Assembly: GCA_028564705.1 (NCBI GenBank)
Contig: JAPXFQ010000362.1
Span: 248,001-312,000 of the forward strand
From: Apricaphanius iberus
Lineage: Eukaryota; Chordata; Actinopteri; Cyprinodontiformes; Aphaniidae
Reading direction: 5' to 3'
DNA length: 64,000 nt
In this document: in pieces, positions 45,809 to 57,929 of the stretch
Numbering within the stretch: the stretch's first letter is position 1
Layout: each line of letters starts with the position of its first letter
Notes under the pieces: generated by a model
Told to the model about the DNA's origin: nothing
The model's database searches: none
What the model saw: the letters and a program-made list of their open reading frames with translations, nothing else
Made by a program: the position numbers and the translations under genes

Positions 45809-46222
45809 TCATATTTAACAGAACCAAGACAGAATTAGCTTTATCAGACAACTATAGTTTAAAAAAAAGCACAGCTCAGCAGGCTGTTTTTGTTTGTTAA
45901 TGTGGGTAGGGGCAGGGCTGTGCACTTTTTTTTTTTTTTCTTTCATTTTTTCTTTTTCACTATTATCTTTCTCACATGTGTACAACCAAATCTCTTTATC
46001 ACCTTTTTTCCTTTTTCTCTCTCACACACACAGACTTTTATCATGGCATATTCATGTTTTTCCATCATTCTTTCATTCTGTACACACCTGTATGGTGCAT
46101 TATTTGCCTCGCTTTATCTCTGCTTCTGGTTTTTTTTCAATCTGGCAACCCCATGGACAAACCAAAATTACACCTATATTCATCCTTGGCGATAGTACAT
46201 ATCTAAGGTTTATCTTAGCTCT
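45809..46222 (+). other. ORF1-ORF2 spacer, pyrimidine-rich
   Basis: Contains T/C tracts (45926-45975 and 46006-46022) and CACACACACA at 46023-46032. In mammalian L1 the spacer is tens of bases, so 414 bp is long; several T-rich frames here (for example 45890-46226) are chance. Its base make-up resembles pyrimidine tracts found near splice acceptors or internal ribosome entry sites, but no function can be read from it. Confidence 0.7.
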
Positions 46223-49200
46223 ATGAATCCTGTAAAATTTATAACATGGAATATTCGCGGCGCTAGCTGCAGAGATAAAACCATTAAGATTTTCAACCAT
46301 CTTACAAGACTGAAGGCAGATGTCGTCTTACTACAGGAGACTCATAAATCAAGTTCAACAGCTAATGATTTAAAAACACCAGAGTATCCTAATATATTTT
46401 CTTCATGCTATAACTCTAGACAACGAGGAGTAGCAATATTAATAAATAGAAATACTAATTTTAAAGTAATAGACACAGCTACAGATCCAGAAGGTAGATT
46501 TATAATATTAAAACTATTTATAAATAACCAAAAGTTATGTATAGTTAGTATATATGGTCCAAATGTTGACGACCCCTCATTCTTTCATACTTTCTTCTCG
46601 GTTCTGGCTAATCACATGGATTGCTCACTTGTTCTTGGGGGAGATTTCAACTTTGGACTAAATGAAGAAATAGACAGGCTCAGTACAGCAGGGACTCAGC
46701 GCAGATGGCAATCAGTAGATATAGTTAAACAGTACATGAGCGATTATGGACTCTGCGATGCATGGCGATCGCTTCATCCCAACGACAGAAAATACACTTT
46801 TTACTCAAACGTACATCATTCTTATTCTAGATTGGACTATTTGTTAGTCAGCAGCTCACTGTTGAATGACATTTCAGACACTGAGATACATCCTATAGTG
46901 ATCAGCGATCACGCTCCTGTTTCTTTAAATTTAGCAAATAAAATTGCAACCCTTCAATATAAAAATTGGAGATTTAATACATCATTACTTAAGGATAAAG
47001 AATTTATTAAATATATTGAAAAAGAATGGGCTTCATACATGGAATTTAATGATCTCCCTGGTATGTCGCCATCCACTCTATGGGAAGCAGGGAAAGCTGT
47101 GATTAGAGGTAAAATAATTTCATTCTCATCAAATAAAAAGAGAACAGAAAATAAACATGTTCAGGAATTAGAAGAAACTATTAAATCATTAGAACCTTCC
47201 CTGGATAAAGAGAGCTTAAGTAAAATAAGGAAAGCAAAATTAGAGTTAAATGAAATTATTAATAAAAGGACGCAGTTCTTAATCCAAAGACTTAGAATAG
47301 AAAACTTTGAACATAGTAATAAATCAGGTAGCTTCTTAGCTAATCAGTTAAAAATAAATAAAGAAAAAACAACTATATCTGCAATCAAAGACAAAACTGG
47401 GAATATAATATATGACCCTGAAAAAATAAACAACACTTTCAAAGAATTTTATGAGACGTTATACACACCAGAGATAAACCCTTCAAATAATGATATTGTA
47501 CAATTTCTGGATAAAATAACTCTTCCTAAACTTTCAGACAGTCAAGCAAAGGCCCTGGATTCACCGCTAACAGTGTCTGAACTCCAGGAGGCCCTCCAAT
47601 CTATGCCTAATAATAAAGCTCCAGGTCCAGATGGATTTCCAGCAGAGTTCTATAAAGAATTCTGGAATATTCTGGCACCAACATTTTACAAAATGTTACA
47701 GGAAACAAAGGAAAATGGTCGAATACCACCAAACATGAATTCTGCCTACATCAATCTTCTATTAAAACCAGGAAAAGACCCTATGTCTCCTACCAGTTAT
47801 CGTCCGATTTCTCTTATCAATGTGGATCTGAAAATAATTTGCAAAGCTCTTGCAAGAAGGATAGAGAAAATAACACCTCTAATAATCCACCCGGATCAAA
47901 AACAGGTTTTATAAAAGGTAGGCTCTCTTCCACAAATTCACGTAGATTAATAGATTTAATAGATTATTCCTACTGTAAAAACGTCCAAACCAATATATTA
48001 TCTTTAGATGCAGAAAAAGCATTTGATAGAGTTAACTGGAAATTTTTATTTGCAGCCTTAAATAAATTCGGATTCAGTAATTCTTTTGTAAACTGGTTAA
48101 AAATATTATACAGCACACCAACAGCATGTATTAGGACCAATAATCAAACATCATCAAGGTTCTTTCTTCAGAGAGGTACCAGGCAGGGATGTCCACTTTC
48201 TCCCTCCCTCTTTGCTATTTTTATTGAACCATTAGCAGCAGCAATCAGGCAAAATAATAATGTTAAAGGTATACAATGCAACAAAATAGAACATAAAATC
48301 AGTTTATACGCAGATGATGTACTACTTTTTCTACAGCATTCACAAACTTCCTTGTCTCAGGTAATTGAGTTAATAAAATCTTATTCAAGAGTTTCAGACT
48401 ATTCCATAAATTGGTTAAAATCTACAGTCCTTCCAATCAACTGTTCTTACCAGAGTCCTGTTGCTTTACAGCTCCGGTCGGGAAATTTTACAAATCTAGG
48501 TATCCATATCTCACCAAGACTGTCAGACTTATCTAAGCTAAATTACGTCCCACTTTTAAAAAAAGTGGAAGATGATCTGGCAAGATGGAAATCCCTTCCA
48601 ATATCACTTATTGGAAGGGTAGCTACAATAAAAATGATGGTTTTGCCTAGAATCAATTATTTATTCTCAATGATCCCAAGCAAACCATCACCTGATTGGT
48701 TTAGATCTCTGGAATCTTCTGTTTCTAAATTCCTTTGGAAAGATAAACCCCCACGTATCAGCTTAAAAACACTACAGAAGTCCAAAGATAAAGGAGGTCT
48801 AGACCTACCAAACTTTCGTCATTATTTCTTAGCCAACAGACTCCAATACACATCAAGATGGGTAAAACAGTTATATCGATGAGTGCTGGGTAGATGTAGA
48901 ACAGACACTATGCAATAAGATAAAACTTTCAGATCTACCTTTTGTTAGCTCAAATATAAAACAAAATGAATGTTTCAAAAGTATAAATATCAGCTCCTCT
49001 CTGACAGCTTGGTGGGAATTTCTTAAAATGACAAAGACCTCACTAGTCCCATGCAGGCGTACACCCATCTGGAATAACCCGGATATCTTACAAAAAAAAT
49101 GCATGATTAACTTTCCGGGCTGGAGTTGTAAAGGAATTGGATACCTGGAGCATATATTTGATGGAACAGACTTTATCCCCTTTAATACATTGGTTACACA

Positions 49201-49948
49201 ATTCGGAATTAACAAGAATAAATTCTTAGAATACCAACAAATTAAATCAATTATAAAAAATAAATTTAGGCTCAATACAGTTGATTTACAAATTCCAGGA
49301 AAAGTTTTTGACTTCCTTAATCTTAACCCTCCCAAACTGCTATCTAAAATATACAAAATATTAAATAGAATAGATGAATCAGTAGCCCTTCCTATTTCAA
49401 AATGGGAGATGGACTTGTCCATCTCAATTGACCAAAACCTCTGGTCTCAAATTTCATTAAGAACCTTTAAATTTCTTAAAAATCCTAATCTACGATTAAT
49501 ACAATATAAAATCCTTCATAGAGTGCATTATACAGGGCAGCGGATGTTCAAGATGGGTTATACGCCGTCTGATACCTGTTTAAAATGTACAAGCAATCTA
49601 CCAGACAATTATATTCATGCTCTCTGGTTCTGCCCACCTGTTAAGAAATATTGGTACCAGATATGTGAAGATCTATCAAAGTGTCTGAAATGTAATATCA
49701 CACCTGCTCCCACAGTTTGCTTGCTGGGAAATGTAGATGAAGTTACCATGGATAAAAAGTCTATGCAATTATTTTACATCGCCTTATGCATTGCTAAGAA
49801 AAATATCCTCTTGAACTGGAAAAATAAAAATACTCTGAATATTAATCAATATAGAGATCTCCTTCTGGATTACATTGGTCTAGAAACGGCATCTGCCTCC
49901 ACATCTGATCAATCTTTCTGGTCACCCTTGATCAGTTCCATCACCTAG
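46223..49948 (+). pseudogene. LINE ORF2: endonuclease and reverse transcriptase, two frameshifts
   Basis: Target-primed reverse transcription enzyme, about 1,240 codons in all. The endonuclease has its key residues: Asn10 in FITWNIRG, Glu39 in LLQETH, YGPN at 111-114, Asp141/Asn143 in LGGDFNF, and SDH at 228-230. RT blocks: NNKAPGPDGFPAEFYKEFW, TSYRPISLINVDLKIICKAL, TGFIKGR, LDAEKAFDRVNW, RGTRQGCPLSPSLFAIFIEP and the catalytic YADD at 48307-48318. A CCHC knuckle lies at 49577-49633 (CLKC…HALWFC). The frame shifts at an A5 run at 47898-47902, between HPDQ and TGFIKGR, and shifts back at about 48876, between WVKQLY and DECWVDVEQ. The shifts restore the phase, and only about 325 codons are out of frame. 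Otherwise open, so loss is recent or the indels are sequence errors. Confidence 0.92.
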
Positions 49949-51371
49949 TGGGGTCGGGCCCTTGATTCCGTTCTGTGGGACTCGGTTGCCGATGTGGAGC
50001 TTAAGGGTTGGTGGTGACTGCGGGGAGGTCCTTGGGGGTGGGTCCGCTTGCGGTTCGGCGATAGGTGCCGAGACCCTCGCCTGGGGTGGGACTTTGGGGT
50101 CTTTGTGTGGTGACTCCTAGTGGCTGCATGCGGCGCCTTAGAGGGGTCGTGCAGGCGGACGCGGGTTACTGGCCTGGTGCTGTGCTGCTCTGGGGGGGTC
50201 TGGACTGGGCCTGGGGCTCGGGGTTCTGGGGCGGCGCGCCCCCCGGCTGGGGCCCTGGCGGGGCTTGGCCGGGGGGGGCCGCTGCCGTCGGTGCCGGCTG
50301 GGGGGGGGCTGTGGTCAGCCGGTGGTTGGCGGGCGCTGCTGCCCTTTCCATCTCCCCGGGCTGGTTCCTGTCGCTTGCTCCCCGGTGGCCGCTTGCCGCG
50401 TCCGGGCGTCGGCGAGAGGCCGTGGCGGGTGGCCGGCGTCTCCGGGCCCGATCGGCTATATTCACACTGGACCTGGCTCCTGGGTCTTGGTCTTAGCCCT
50501 CGCGGGGGTGCTGGGGTGGGGGGCTCTGGCCGTTGTTGGTCGGCCTCCACAGTGACAGACCAGTTGGTGGGGTGTGGGCTTGTGGGTGGACGTGCTGGGT
50601 TCTGTTGCCACCCGGCCATCGGGCGGTAGAAGCAAGGCTGGAGGATGTCGGCCTGGGGATTGGCCGCCCGGGACTTCGGTCTGCTCACGGCCCTGGCGCG
50701 GCATGTCCGGGGTACCCGAGTCGGTGGTGCGCCGGGTTCCGGCCTCGGCCCGGGGGTCCTCGGACGCTGGCGGTGCCTGGGGCGTCTCTTATTGGCGGGG
50801 AGGCTTTTTACCATCTAGCACAGGCGCTCTTTTTAACGGGGTGCGCTTGGGACGGGAGGGGGGGGGGAGTTGTGGGTGAGGGGGGGCTAAACTCAACCTG
50901 GGTGTCTAGTGACATGTGTTTTGTTAGCAGTGTGAATGTTGGGGAGGATTTAGATATGCCATTGCCATGGGGGCTGGTGGATTGCGGGGCCCACCGCGCG
51001 GGCTGACGCCGCACACCTTCGTTAGGTTTCCCGCTCTTGCCGTCTGGGCCCCGATACTGGACGTGCTGGGGGCCTCCCACCCTGGTGGATGGGCGAACGG
51101 GCGGTTGCCTATTGGAGTCAGCAGGGGAGCTGGCTCCCTGGGGTTGGAATGGTCACCCAGTTATTTTTCTCCCCATCCCCATGCCTCTGTCCACCTGCTC
51201 CTTCATTCTACCATTCACAAGGCCTTGGGACGTGGGCACGTCACTGGGGTGCGGAATGGAGCTTCCGTCTTCGCTACCCGGTGGCGGCCTGGGTCCCGAT
51301 TTTATTGAGCAATTTAGACACTTACACTTGCAACATTTACAGGGAACGCACATGTAGGGACCTGGCGGTGT

Positions 51372-51420
51372 GGCGCCACAGGCGAGGCCCCCTCAACGGG
51401 GGGGCCTCGCCTGTGGTGCC
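51372..51420 (+). other. Perfect long hairpin in the LINE 3' UTR
   Basis: CCACAGGCGAGGCCCCC (51376-51392) and GGGGGCCTCGCCTGTGG (51400-51416) are exact complements, 17 bp, around a 7-nt loop. The stem extends to 21 pairs with GGCG/TGCC, one of which is a G·T wobble. It would be very stable in the element RNA. It lies upstream of the truncated copy's start, so its conservation cannot be tested here. Confidence 0.85.
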
Positions 51421-53260
51421 GGCACCCACTGGTTAAACGCATCTAGACACTGAGGGCCCGGGGGGGGAGATGGGGGTACCCGGCAGTATTCCCATGTCCC
51501 CCCCCCTCTGTTTTAAGTGCACATTAGAACAACATGCAACAACACCACATTGAGCTGGGGGAGAGAGGCTGGGGGTCTTTCCACACCCCTGTTCGTTGGA
51601 CCATCAGGGGTCGGAGCCCGGGTAGAACATCAGGCCGTCTGGTCGGGGTCCTGGGCTGGTGGGCCGCTCTTGCCGGTGTGGGGGCCTTGGCGGTCTGCTT
51701 GTCCCCATCCTGGTGGGCAAAGGGGTCTGTCTCCCTGGTGCAGGGGCAGGGTGCTCTATTGGGGCGTCTGTCCCTGGGCCTGGGAGTATGGAGTATAGTG
51801 TATGTATGGGGGGTATGAATGAGTGTATAGCGTCCTTTTTTCGTATGTCCTGTATTTGTAAGAATGTGTACACAAGAAAGGGAGGGCACGTATGAGTGTC
51901 TCTGTTTGTCTATGTCTACCTGTCAGGTTGGGTGTTTGGCTGCTCTCTGGCCTGATGCATCTTCGTCCCTCCCCGTCACTCCCCGTCAGTGATGGTTGCT
52001 CCTGCCCGCTGGTTGATTATGGCTCTCGATGCCTGGGGCCGGGGGTCCCGGTTGCGGCCCGGCTCGGTCCTGGTGCATGTCGGGGGGGTCCTGGGTGGTC
52101 CGGTGTGTCGGGCGGCCGCTGTTTCGGGCCAACGTCCTCCTTGGATTGACTGGGGCACCTCTTCTGGGGGTGCCGGGGATTTGTAGAATAGGTTTGGTGC
52201 CTGTTCCCGTTGGATGGGGGTGGGCGACCGTGCCTGGCGGCCCAATCCTCCTGCCGGTTCACAGGACTTCAGCATGGATGTTATGTTCGACTGGGGGGCT
52301 TGTCCGGCTATTGGCTGGGTCACTGATCTTGGCGCCTCCACGTTGGGCGGATATGGACCCTGGAAGCTGGAAGAATCTGGTCGTCCAGGTGCCGGCTGGG
52401 GGCGGCGGCCTGGGGAGGGCCTGCGTACATCCGCTGTGGCTCCCTGGCCGTGTGGGTGTGTTGGGGGCGGGCCGGGTTTGTTGGCGGTGGGTATGGTCCG
52501 GGATTCGACGGACCCCCCCCCCCCGGGGGTGGCGGCGGCGTGTGTTGTCCGTCGGTTGGCTGCGGGTCCTCCTTGCCTGCGGCGGGGGACCCTTGTCGGC
52601 TGGTCCCTGGTTGGGGCCCCGCTGGGGGGTGGGGTGCCCCTGGTCCCCGTGGCCTCCGGTTCCAGGTCCGGGCCCGCCCTGGCGTAGCCGGTTACCGGCG
52701 GAGCCCGTGGGCTGGTCACTGCGATCTCTCGGGCCCCAGCATCGCGGCTGGTGTGTGCTCCCCTGGGGCTTCCATCTGTTCCCCTCTTGGCGGGTGATCG
52801 ACCCTGCGCTGATCCGCCTGTGGCCTCTGTACTCTATGGGACCCTGGATGCATACATCTCTTGCCTCCTCCATTTCTGTGCCAATTCCTGTAGGACGGAT
52901 TGACGGTTTCTTACACCAGCTATCAATCACTATCATGGGGAAACCTTATTCAGACCTGCATGCTCGCACACACACATAGGTGTGGGGACATAGGTGAGGA
53001 CGGACAAATCTTAGGCTGAGGTTATCATCATTAGTTAGTTGTTCACAGGAGCTTACCAGAAACATTTGTCTTATGTTCATTAATCAATGCTTGTGTGTAG
53101 TGAATGTGTAATTCTTTGTTTATTCTACCAGATCCGAACTATTGGTTTGGTTCTGTACACTTTGTGTTTTTGTTTTGTATTACTGTTTCTCTGCCGTCCG
53201 GCAGAGGTGGAGGACTGGGATGTTTTCTTGTGTTCTTTATTTGCCTCCCTGTCTTGTGTC

Positions 53261-53624
53261 GTCGGTTCGCCCCTCTGTTGGTCCGGTTTCTTTTCTTCAC
53301 CTTCTTCCTTTCTCCCTTCTTGTCTCAGTTTAATGTCCAGGACGTCAGGAAATTGAACCCACAGTAATCACTAATAAAGATTTTTCATACATATACATCA
53401 AGTGGCGTACTACAGCGAAGCTGTACTACTCTGCTTGGGAAAGTCGGTTCGCCCCTCTGTTGGTCCGGTTTCTTTTCTTCACCTTCTTCCTTTCTCCCTT
53501 CTTGTCTCAGTTTAATGTCCATGACGTCAGGAAATTGAACCCACAGTAATCACTAATAAAGATTTTTCATACATATACATCAAGTGGCGTACTACAGCGA
53601 AGCTGTAATACTCTGCTTGGGAAA
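53261..53624 (+). repeat. 182-bp tandem duplication in the LINE 3' tail
   Basis: GTCGGTTCGCCCCTCTG begins at 53261 and again at 53443; the two 182-bp units are almost identical (differences include AATGTCCAGGAC against AATGTCCATGAC and GCTGTACTAC against GCTGTAATAC). Each has CACTAATAAAG and the short hairpin TACAGC-GAA-GCTGTA. The 26-28 kb copy has one unit, which resembles the second unit more. The duplication thus happened in this lineage or was lost in the other. Confidence 0.9.
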
Positions 53625-53693
53625 GTAAAACTGTTGGGCTTGTACTTGGTACTCAGACACCAATTCTGAGTAGCATACTGCTAGACAGGACAC

Positions 53694-53695
<2 letters not shown>

Positions 53696-53743
<48 letters not shown>
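53696..53743 (+). other. Poly(A) tail of the LINE, 48 nt
   Basis: Uninterrupted A run directly after CTAGACAGGACACGT, the same terminal sequence as in the truncated copy. The nearest AATAAA (about 53556) lies about 140 bp upstream, too far to be a standard polyadenylation signal for this end. Confidence 0.9.
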
Positions 53744-53745
<2 letters not shown>

Positions 53746-54974
53746 GGGTTGGAATAGATTCCAGACTTTACCTCTAAAGCTGGAAGCCTTGAAACCAAAC
53801 CAAACTAGATTCAGTCTGAATTATGCAGAGATTCTGTAGAATATTTGAGTTTTTCTGAATGTTTGCTTTAATCAACCAGAGTTTTGATTTAGTAAAATCT
53901 GTTTTCATCAGGTCATAATAATAAACCAAGTGTTAGACAAATGCTGCTGCAGATCTTCATCCCTGTGGTCCATCTCCCCCTCATACGAAACAAGCGCCCT
54001 CCTTCCTTCCCTCCCGTCCATCAACGCCACTCTGACATTTTACCCTCTCATCCGACTGATTTGAATACACAAAGCAGGCCGCGCTGATTTGTTTGGGCTA
54101 AAGTCACGTCGGCGCCTCGGGCCGACGCTGCTGCACATGCCAGCCTCCGATCAGTATCTCGGCTCTTTGATGCATACATGCATGCAAGCAGGCACAGAGG
54201 AAGCCGGCATCTCTGATTGGTTCCACTCTACAGCAAATTAAATCGCCTCCCTGCGATTAGACAGACTCTCAGCATCAAACAACTTCCAGCTCGACTAGGA
54301 GACTCCACATGCGGATCTATGTTTTTGGGGTTAGATGAGTGTGAGGTAGATTGGTCTGCAGCCGCTCCAATCCTTCCTTATCACATTCCTGCATCCTGAC
54401 AACAACAAACCCCAGGCGCTGGACTCTGTTCCCCCTCTGCTGCACTTCATCTGCTCCAGAAATAGAACATTACGGTGGAATGTAATGCTACATGACCCCG
54501 CCCCCAACACATGAACACGTCTTTGGGATCCATGTGTATCCAGCCCACCAACACGGACCCAGATTAAACCAGCAGCTGTGTGGTGAGGTTGGTTGATATG
54601 CGCCGTATGATGTTTGGTTCTGTGACCGAGTTCAGGCTCCGTTCGGAGATCTCTGCGTCTTCCTCAGGAGAGCTGACGACATTCAGAAAGAAAACGGAGA
54701 ACGTTGTGATGAATGTCAAACGGCGCGATCCAATTTCCCCAGAACACCGACTGGAAACCAGCATCATCCCCAAGACACCATGGAAAAATTAACTAATCGA
54801 AGACCTAAAAGGTCCTGGGTTCTTTCTGCATGTTCTCCTGGTGCATGAATTTGTTCCCTCCTGGTACTCCAGCTTCCTACCATAGTCCAAAAACATGACT
54901 GCTAGGTTAACTGGTCTCTAACTGGACTTAGTTAGTTCCACACCTCTCACACAATCACTGCTGGGAACAGGCAG
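53744..54974. other. Unassigned non-coding DNA
   Basis: No gene or repeat recognised. 54090-54260 is a GC-richer, non-repetitive stretch that would deserve a conservation check. ORFs on opposite strands at 54564-54792 mirror each other and lack family features. Confidence 0.4.
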
Positions 54975-55518
54975 TAGGGATGCAACAATACCACTTTATT
55001 CAAACTGATACGATACCAATACTTGGATCTGAAACTACTTGCTGATACAGAGTACCAATGCCGATACTTCTACCACGCAAAAAAGAAGAAGAAAAAATGC
55101 ATTGACTTGAAAGAAAAGTTTAAAGTGACGGTGTGTAGTTTACTGACGATAGGGGGCAGTACACACCAAACTGTGTTTGAGTGGGGACGGATGGCCGTAC
55201 AGGCCAAAAATCGCAGTTGTGCAATTTTCTGCTATGACAAAGTTCAACCTCTAGGGAAATATATGCAGCAACATGAGAAACACATGAGACTCCATTTCAT
55301 CACAGGCAGCGAGTGAAGAGGTAAATGTCTAAAACACCACCATGTGGGAATACTTAAACTTCATGTTAGAAAATGAACATTTTCTGTGAAATTTTTGCAG
55401 AGCTTCCACATTTTAAGTATCGTTTCATGATATTGGTTAGCTTTAGCGGATACAAGTACTCAGATGGTATTGGGGCCGATGCCTGATACCAGCATCAGTG
55501 TATCTATAGTGCAGACCA
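54975..55518. mobile_element. Non-autonomous hAT element, worn
   Basis: Left TAGGGATGCAACAATACCAC with CGATACGATACCAATACTTG-type text; right end GATACCAGCATCAGTGTATC and TATAG, whose complement resembles the left end. About 540 bp, without transposase. The same family gives the left end at 36387 and the right end at 42697-42716. The 97-codon frame at 55023-55316 lies within it and has no domain. Confidence 0.6.
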
Positions 55519-55881
55519 AGCATTTGCAGAGCATCACACTGAATTAATCAATTCAATTGTTGGAAAAACTGTGGAGGACTTATGTTCATATGAACACTAT
55601 TTTTCATCTATCTTTTTTTTTTCTAACAAAAATGAAGAGAAAAAGAAAATAATCAGTGGTTGTGAGCTGCGTAACTGAAGGGAGAGTATGCAATGGAAAA
55701 AAGTAATTCTATGTTATTAAGTACCATAAGCATGCAGCTATTTCTACCCTCTCCTTTTTCCTGTTGGCCTCATCGTCCTCTTAAAAACTGATTTCCTGTT
55801 GTACATGATAAAAGCCAACAAATTAGATCAGGGACCGACTGACTGCAAACGCGGTGTCACAGGTAATGACAATTATGCATA
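55519..55881. other. Unassigned spacer
   Basis: No gene or repeat recognised; poly(T) at 55611-55622. Confidence 0.4.
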
Positions 55882-56890
<1,009 letters not shown>

Positions 56891-57929
56891 AGTGATCATG
56901 TTTTATTCAATTTTCAAATATTTTTCTAACATTTCAATTTAAGAGAAGGTCACAACAATTTATTTGTGGGACGTGTCAGATTCGAGATGCTTTGCAAACG
57001 ACTCCACTGACTATCAGCTGCGTATTACACTTTTAAGATGTTCTGTGCCACTTATGGGACAAACCAATAATGGTCGAACATCTCTTCTTTGCTCTCACCA
57101 GTCCCAAAGTTCTGAAAGTCTTTGGGTCCACACTGAATCCCTCCTTCACACTGACGTACATTTTCCTTTAGGGCTTCTGAACATGCCAGACGTATCGAGC
57201 CATTTGGTACCTGATAATTGACTAAATCTGACCTGATACATTATAACATAAGCTGCCTTTTAATATTGAGTGAACGCTGCTGTCCAAACACTGAGGAGCT
57301 TCCAAATGAGACCAACATGTTCCAGCATGTTCAGCTTGATTGTCTCATTAGGGACGACCTGAGTGAAGCTAGTCCAACAATAACTGTCCTCTACATGATG
57401 TTAGTTTTAGAATCAAAGTAGTCATTTTAAGGTTTAAACCCCCAAATAGAGTAAATATTCCTGTTTTTTTTTATATAGGAATCTTCGTATTTCAGTCGAA
57501 CAGTTCAGTTAAAATGGATAAAACTGGAGCTGCTGACAACAATCAGTGCGCTGTGATGCTGCAGCAACATTTCTGCAGCTCTTCCTCACATGTGAAACAT
57601 GTCGGTGGCTCGTCAGTGCAGCAGGGCAGATCTGACAACTCTCTCAGCTGTTTCTGGACCATCCGGAGCGACGCTGAGACATCTGACTGAGGCAGCAGAT
57701 GGAGAGCTAACTGTGGACACGTCTTCACTGAATAACGGAGCCCGGTCCAGGAAGCTACAGGCTGGGCTTGTGTCTTTAAGGAGAGGCACCGGCGGCTCCA
57801 ACCTCTAAGCTGAACAAGGTTCATTAAAATTTCAGAAACAGGTCAACTGGTTAAAACAGGGACATGAAACAAGAGTGAACTAATTCCATGCGTTTCTATT
57901 ATTTATGGTCACTTTTACTCAGGAAGTTA
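56891..57929. other. Unassigned non-coding DNA
   Basis: No gene or repeat recognised. Overlapping frames on both strands at 57543-57824 are mutually incompatible and without family features. Confidence 0.4.

Larger units (their letters stand above)
49949..53695 (+). other. LINE 3' UTR, about 3.75 kb, very G-rich on the sense strand
   Basis: Base composition changes abruptly right after the ORF2 stop, from AT-rich coding to G-rich text with many runs of four or more G (for example 50188-50320 and 50855-50890). That this is the element's own 3' UTR and not a separate repeat is supported by the copy at 26421-28124, which contains only its last part and is also poly(A)-tailed. Long frames on both strands here (up to 316 codons) have the Gly/Pro/Arg/Trp-biased make-up of GC-rich shadow translation and show no domain. 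G runs on the sense strand are compatible with G-quadruplexes, which are known in the 3' UTR of mammalian L1. Confidence 0.85.
44801..53743 (+). mobile_element. Nearly complete L1/Tx1-type LINE, about 8.9 kb
   Basis: Order: 5' UTR with internal promoter signals, ORF1 (45023-45808), 414-bp spacer, ORF2 (46223-49948, two frameshifts), G-rich 3' UTR (49949-53695), 48-nt poly(A). ORF1 of the coiled-coil/RRM type and ORF2 with an N-terminal AP endonuclease, RT and a C-terminal CCHC knuckle define the L1 superfamily; L1 and Tx1 groups cannot be separated by eye. A long pure A-tail and only two frameshifts in more than 1,500 codons indicate a recent insert. AAACTGG at 44794-44800 and after the tail is the only candidate target duplication, so the exact 5' end (44801 to about 44824) is uncertain. 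The 3' UTR is unusually long. Confidence 0.9.

Noticed and set aside
45890..46226. Three overlapping hydrophobic ORFs of 76-110 codons in the ORF1-ORF2 spacer
   Set aside because: They arise from T/C tracts and lie in all + frames; no family features.
49945..52979. Long ORFs on both strands (up to 316 codons) after LINE ORF2
   Set aside because: GC-rich shadow frames of the 3' UTR; low-complexity make-up, mutually overlapping, frames broken by indels between the two copies.
53696..53743. Poly(A) run as an assembly artefact or simple repeat
   Set aside because: It directly follows the same terminal LINE sequence as the 25-nt poly(A) at 28100-28124, so it is a retrotransposon tail.
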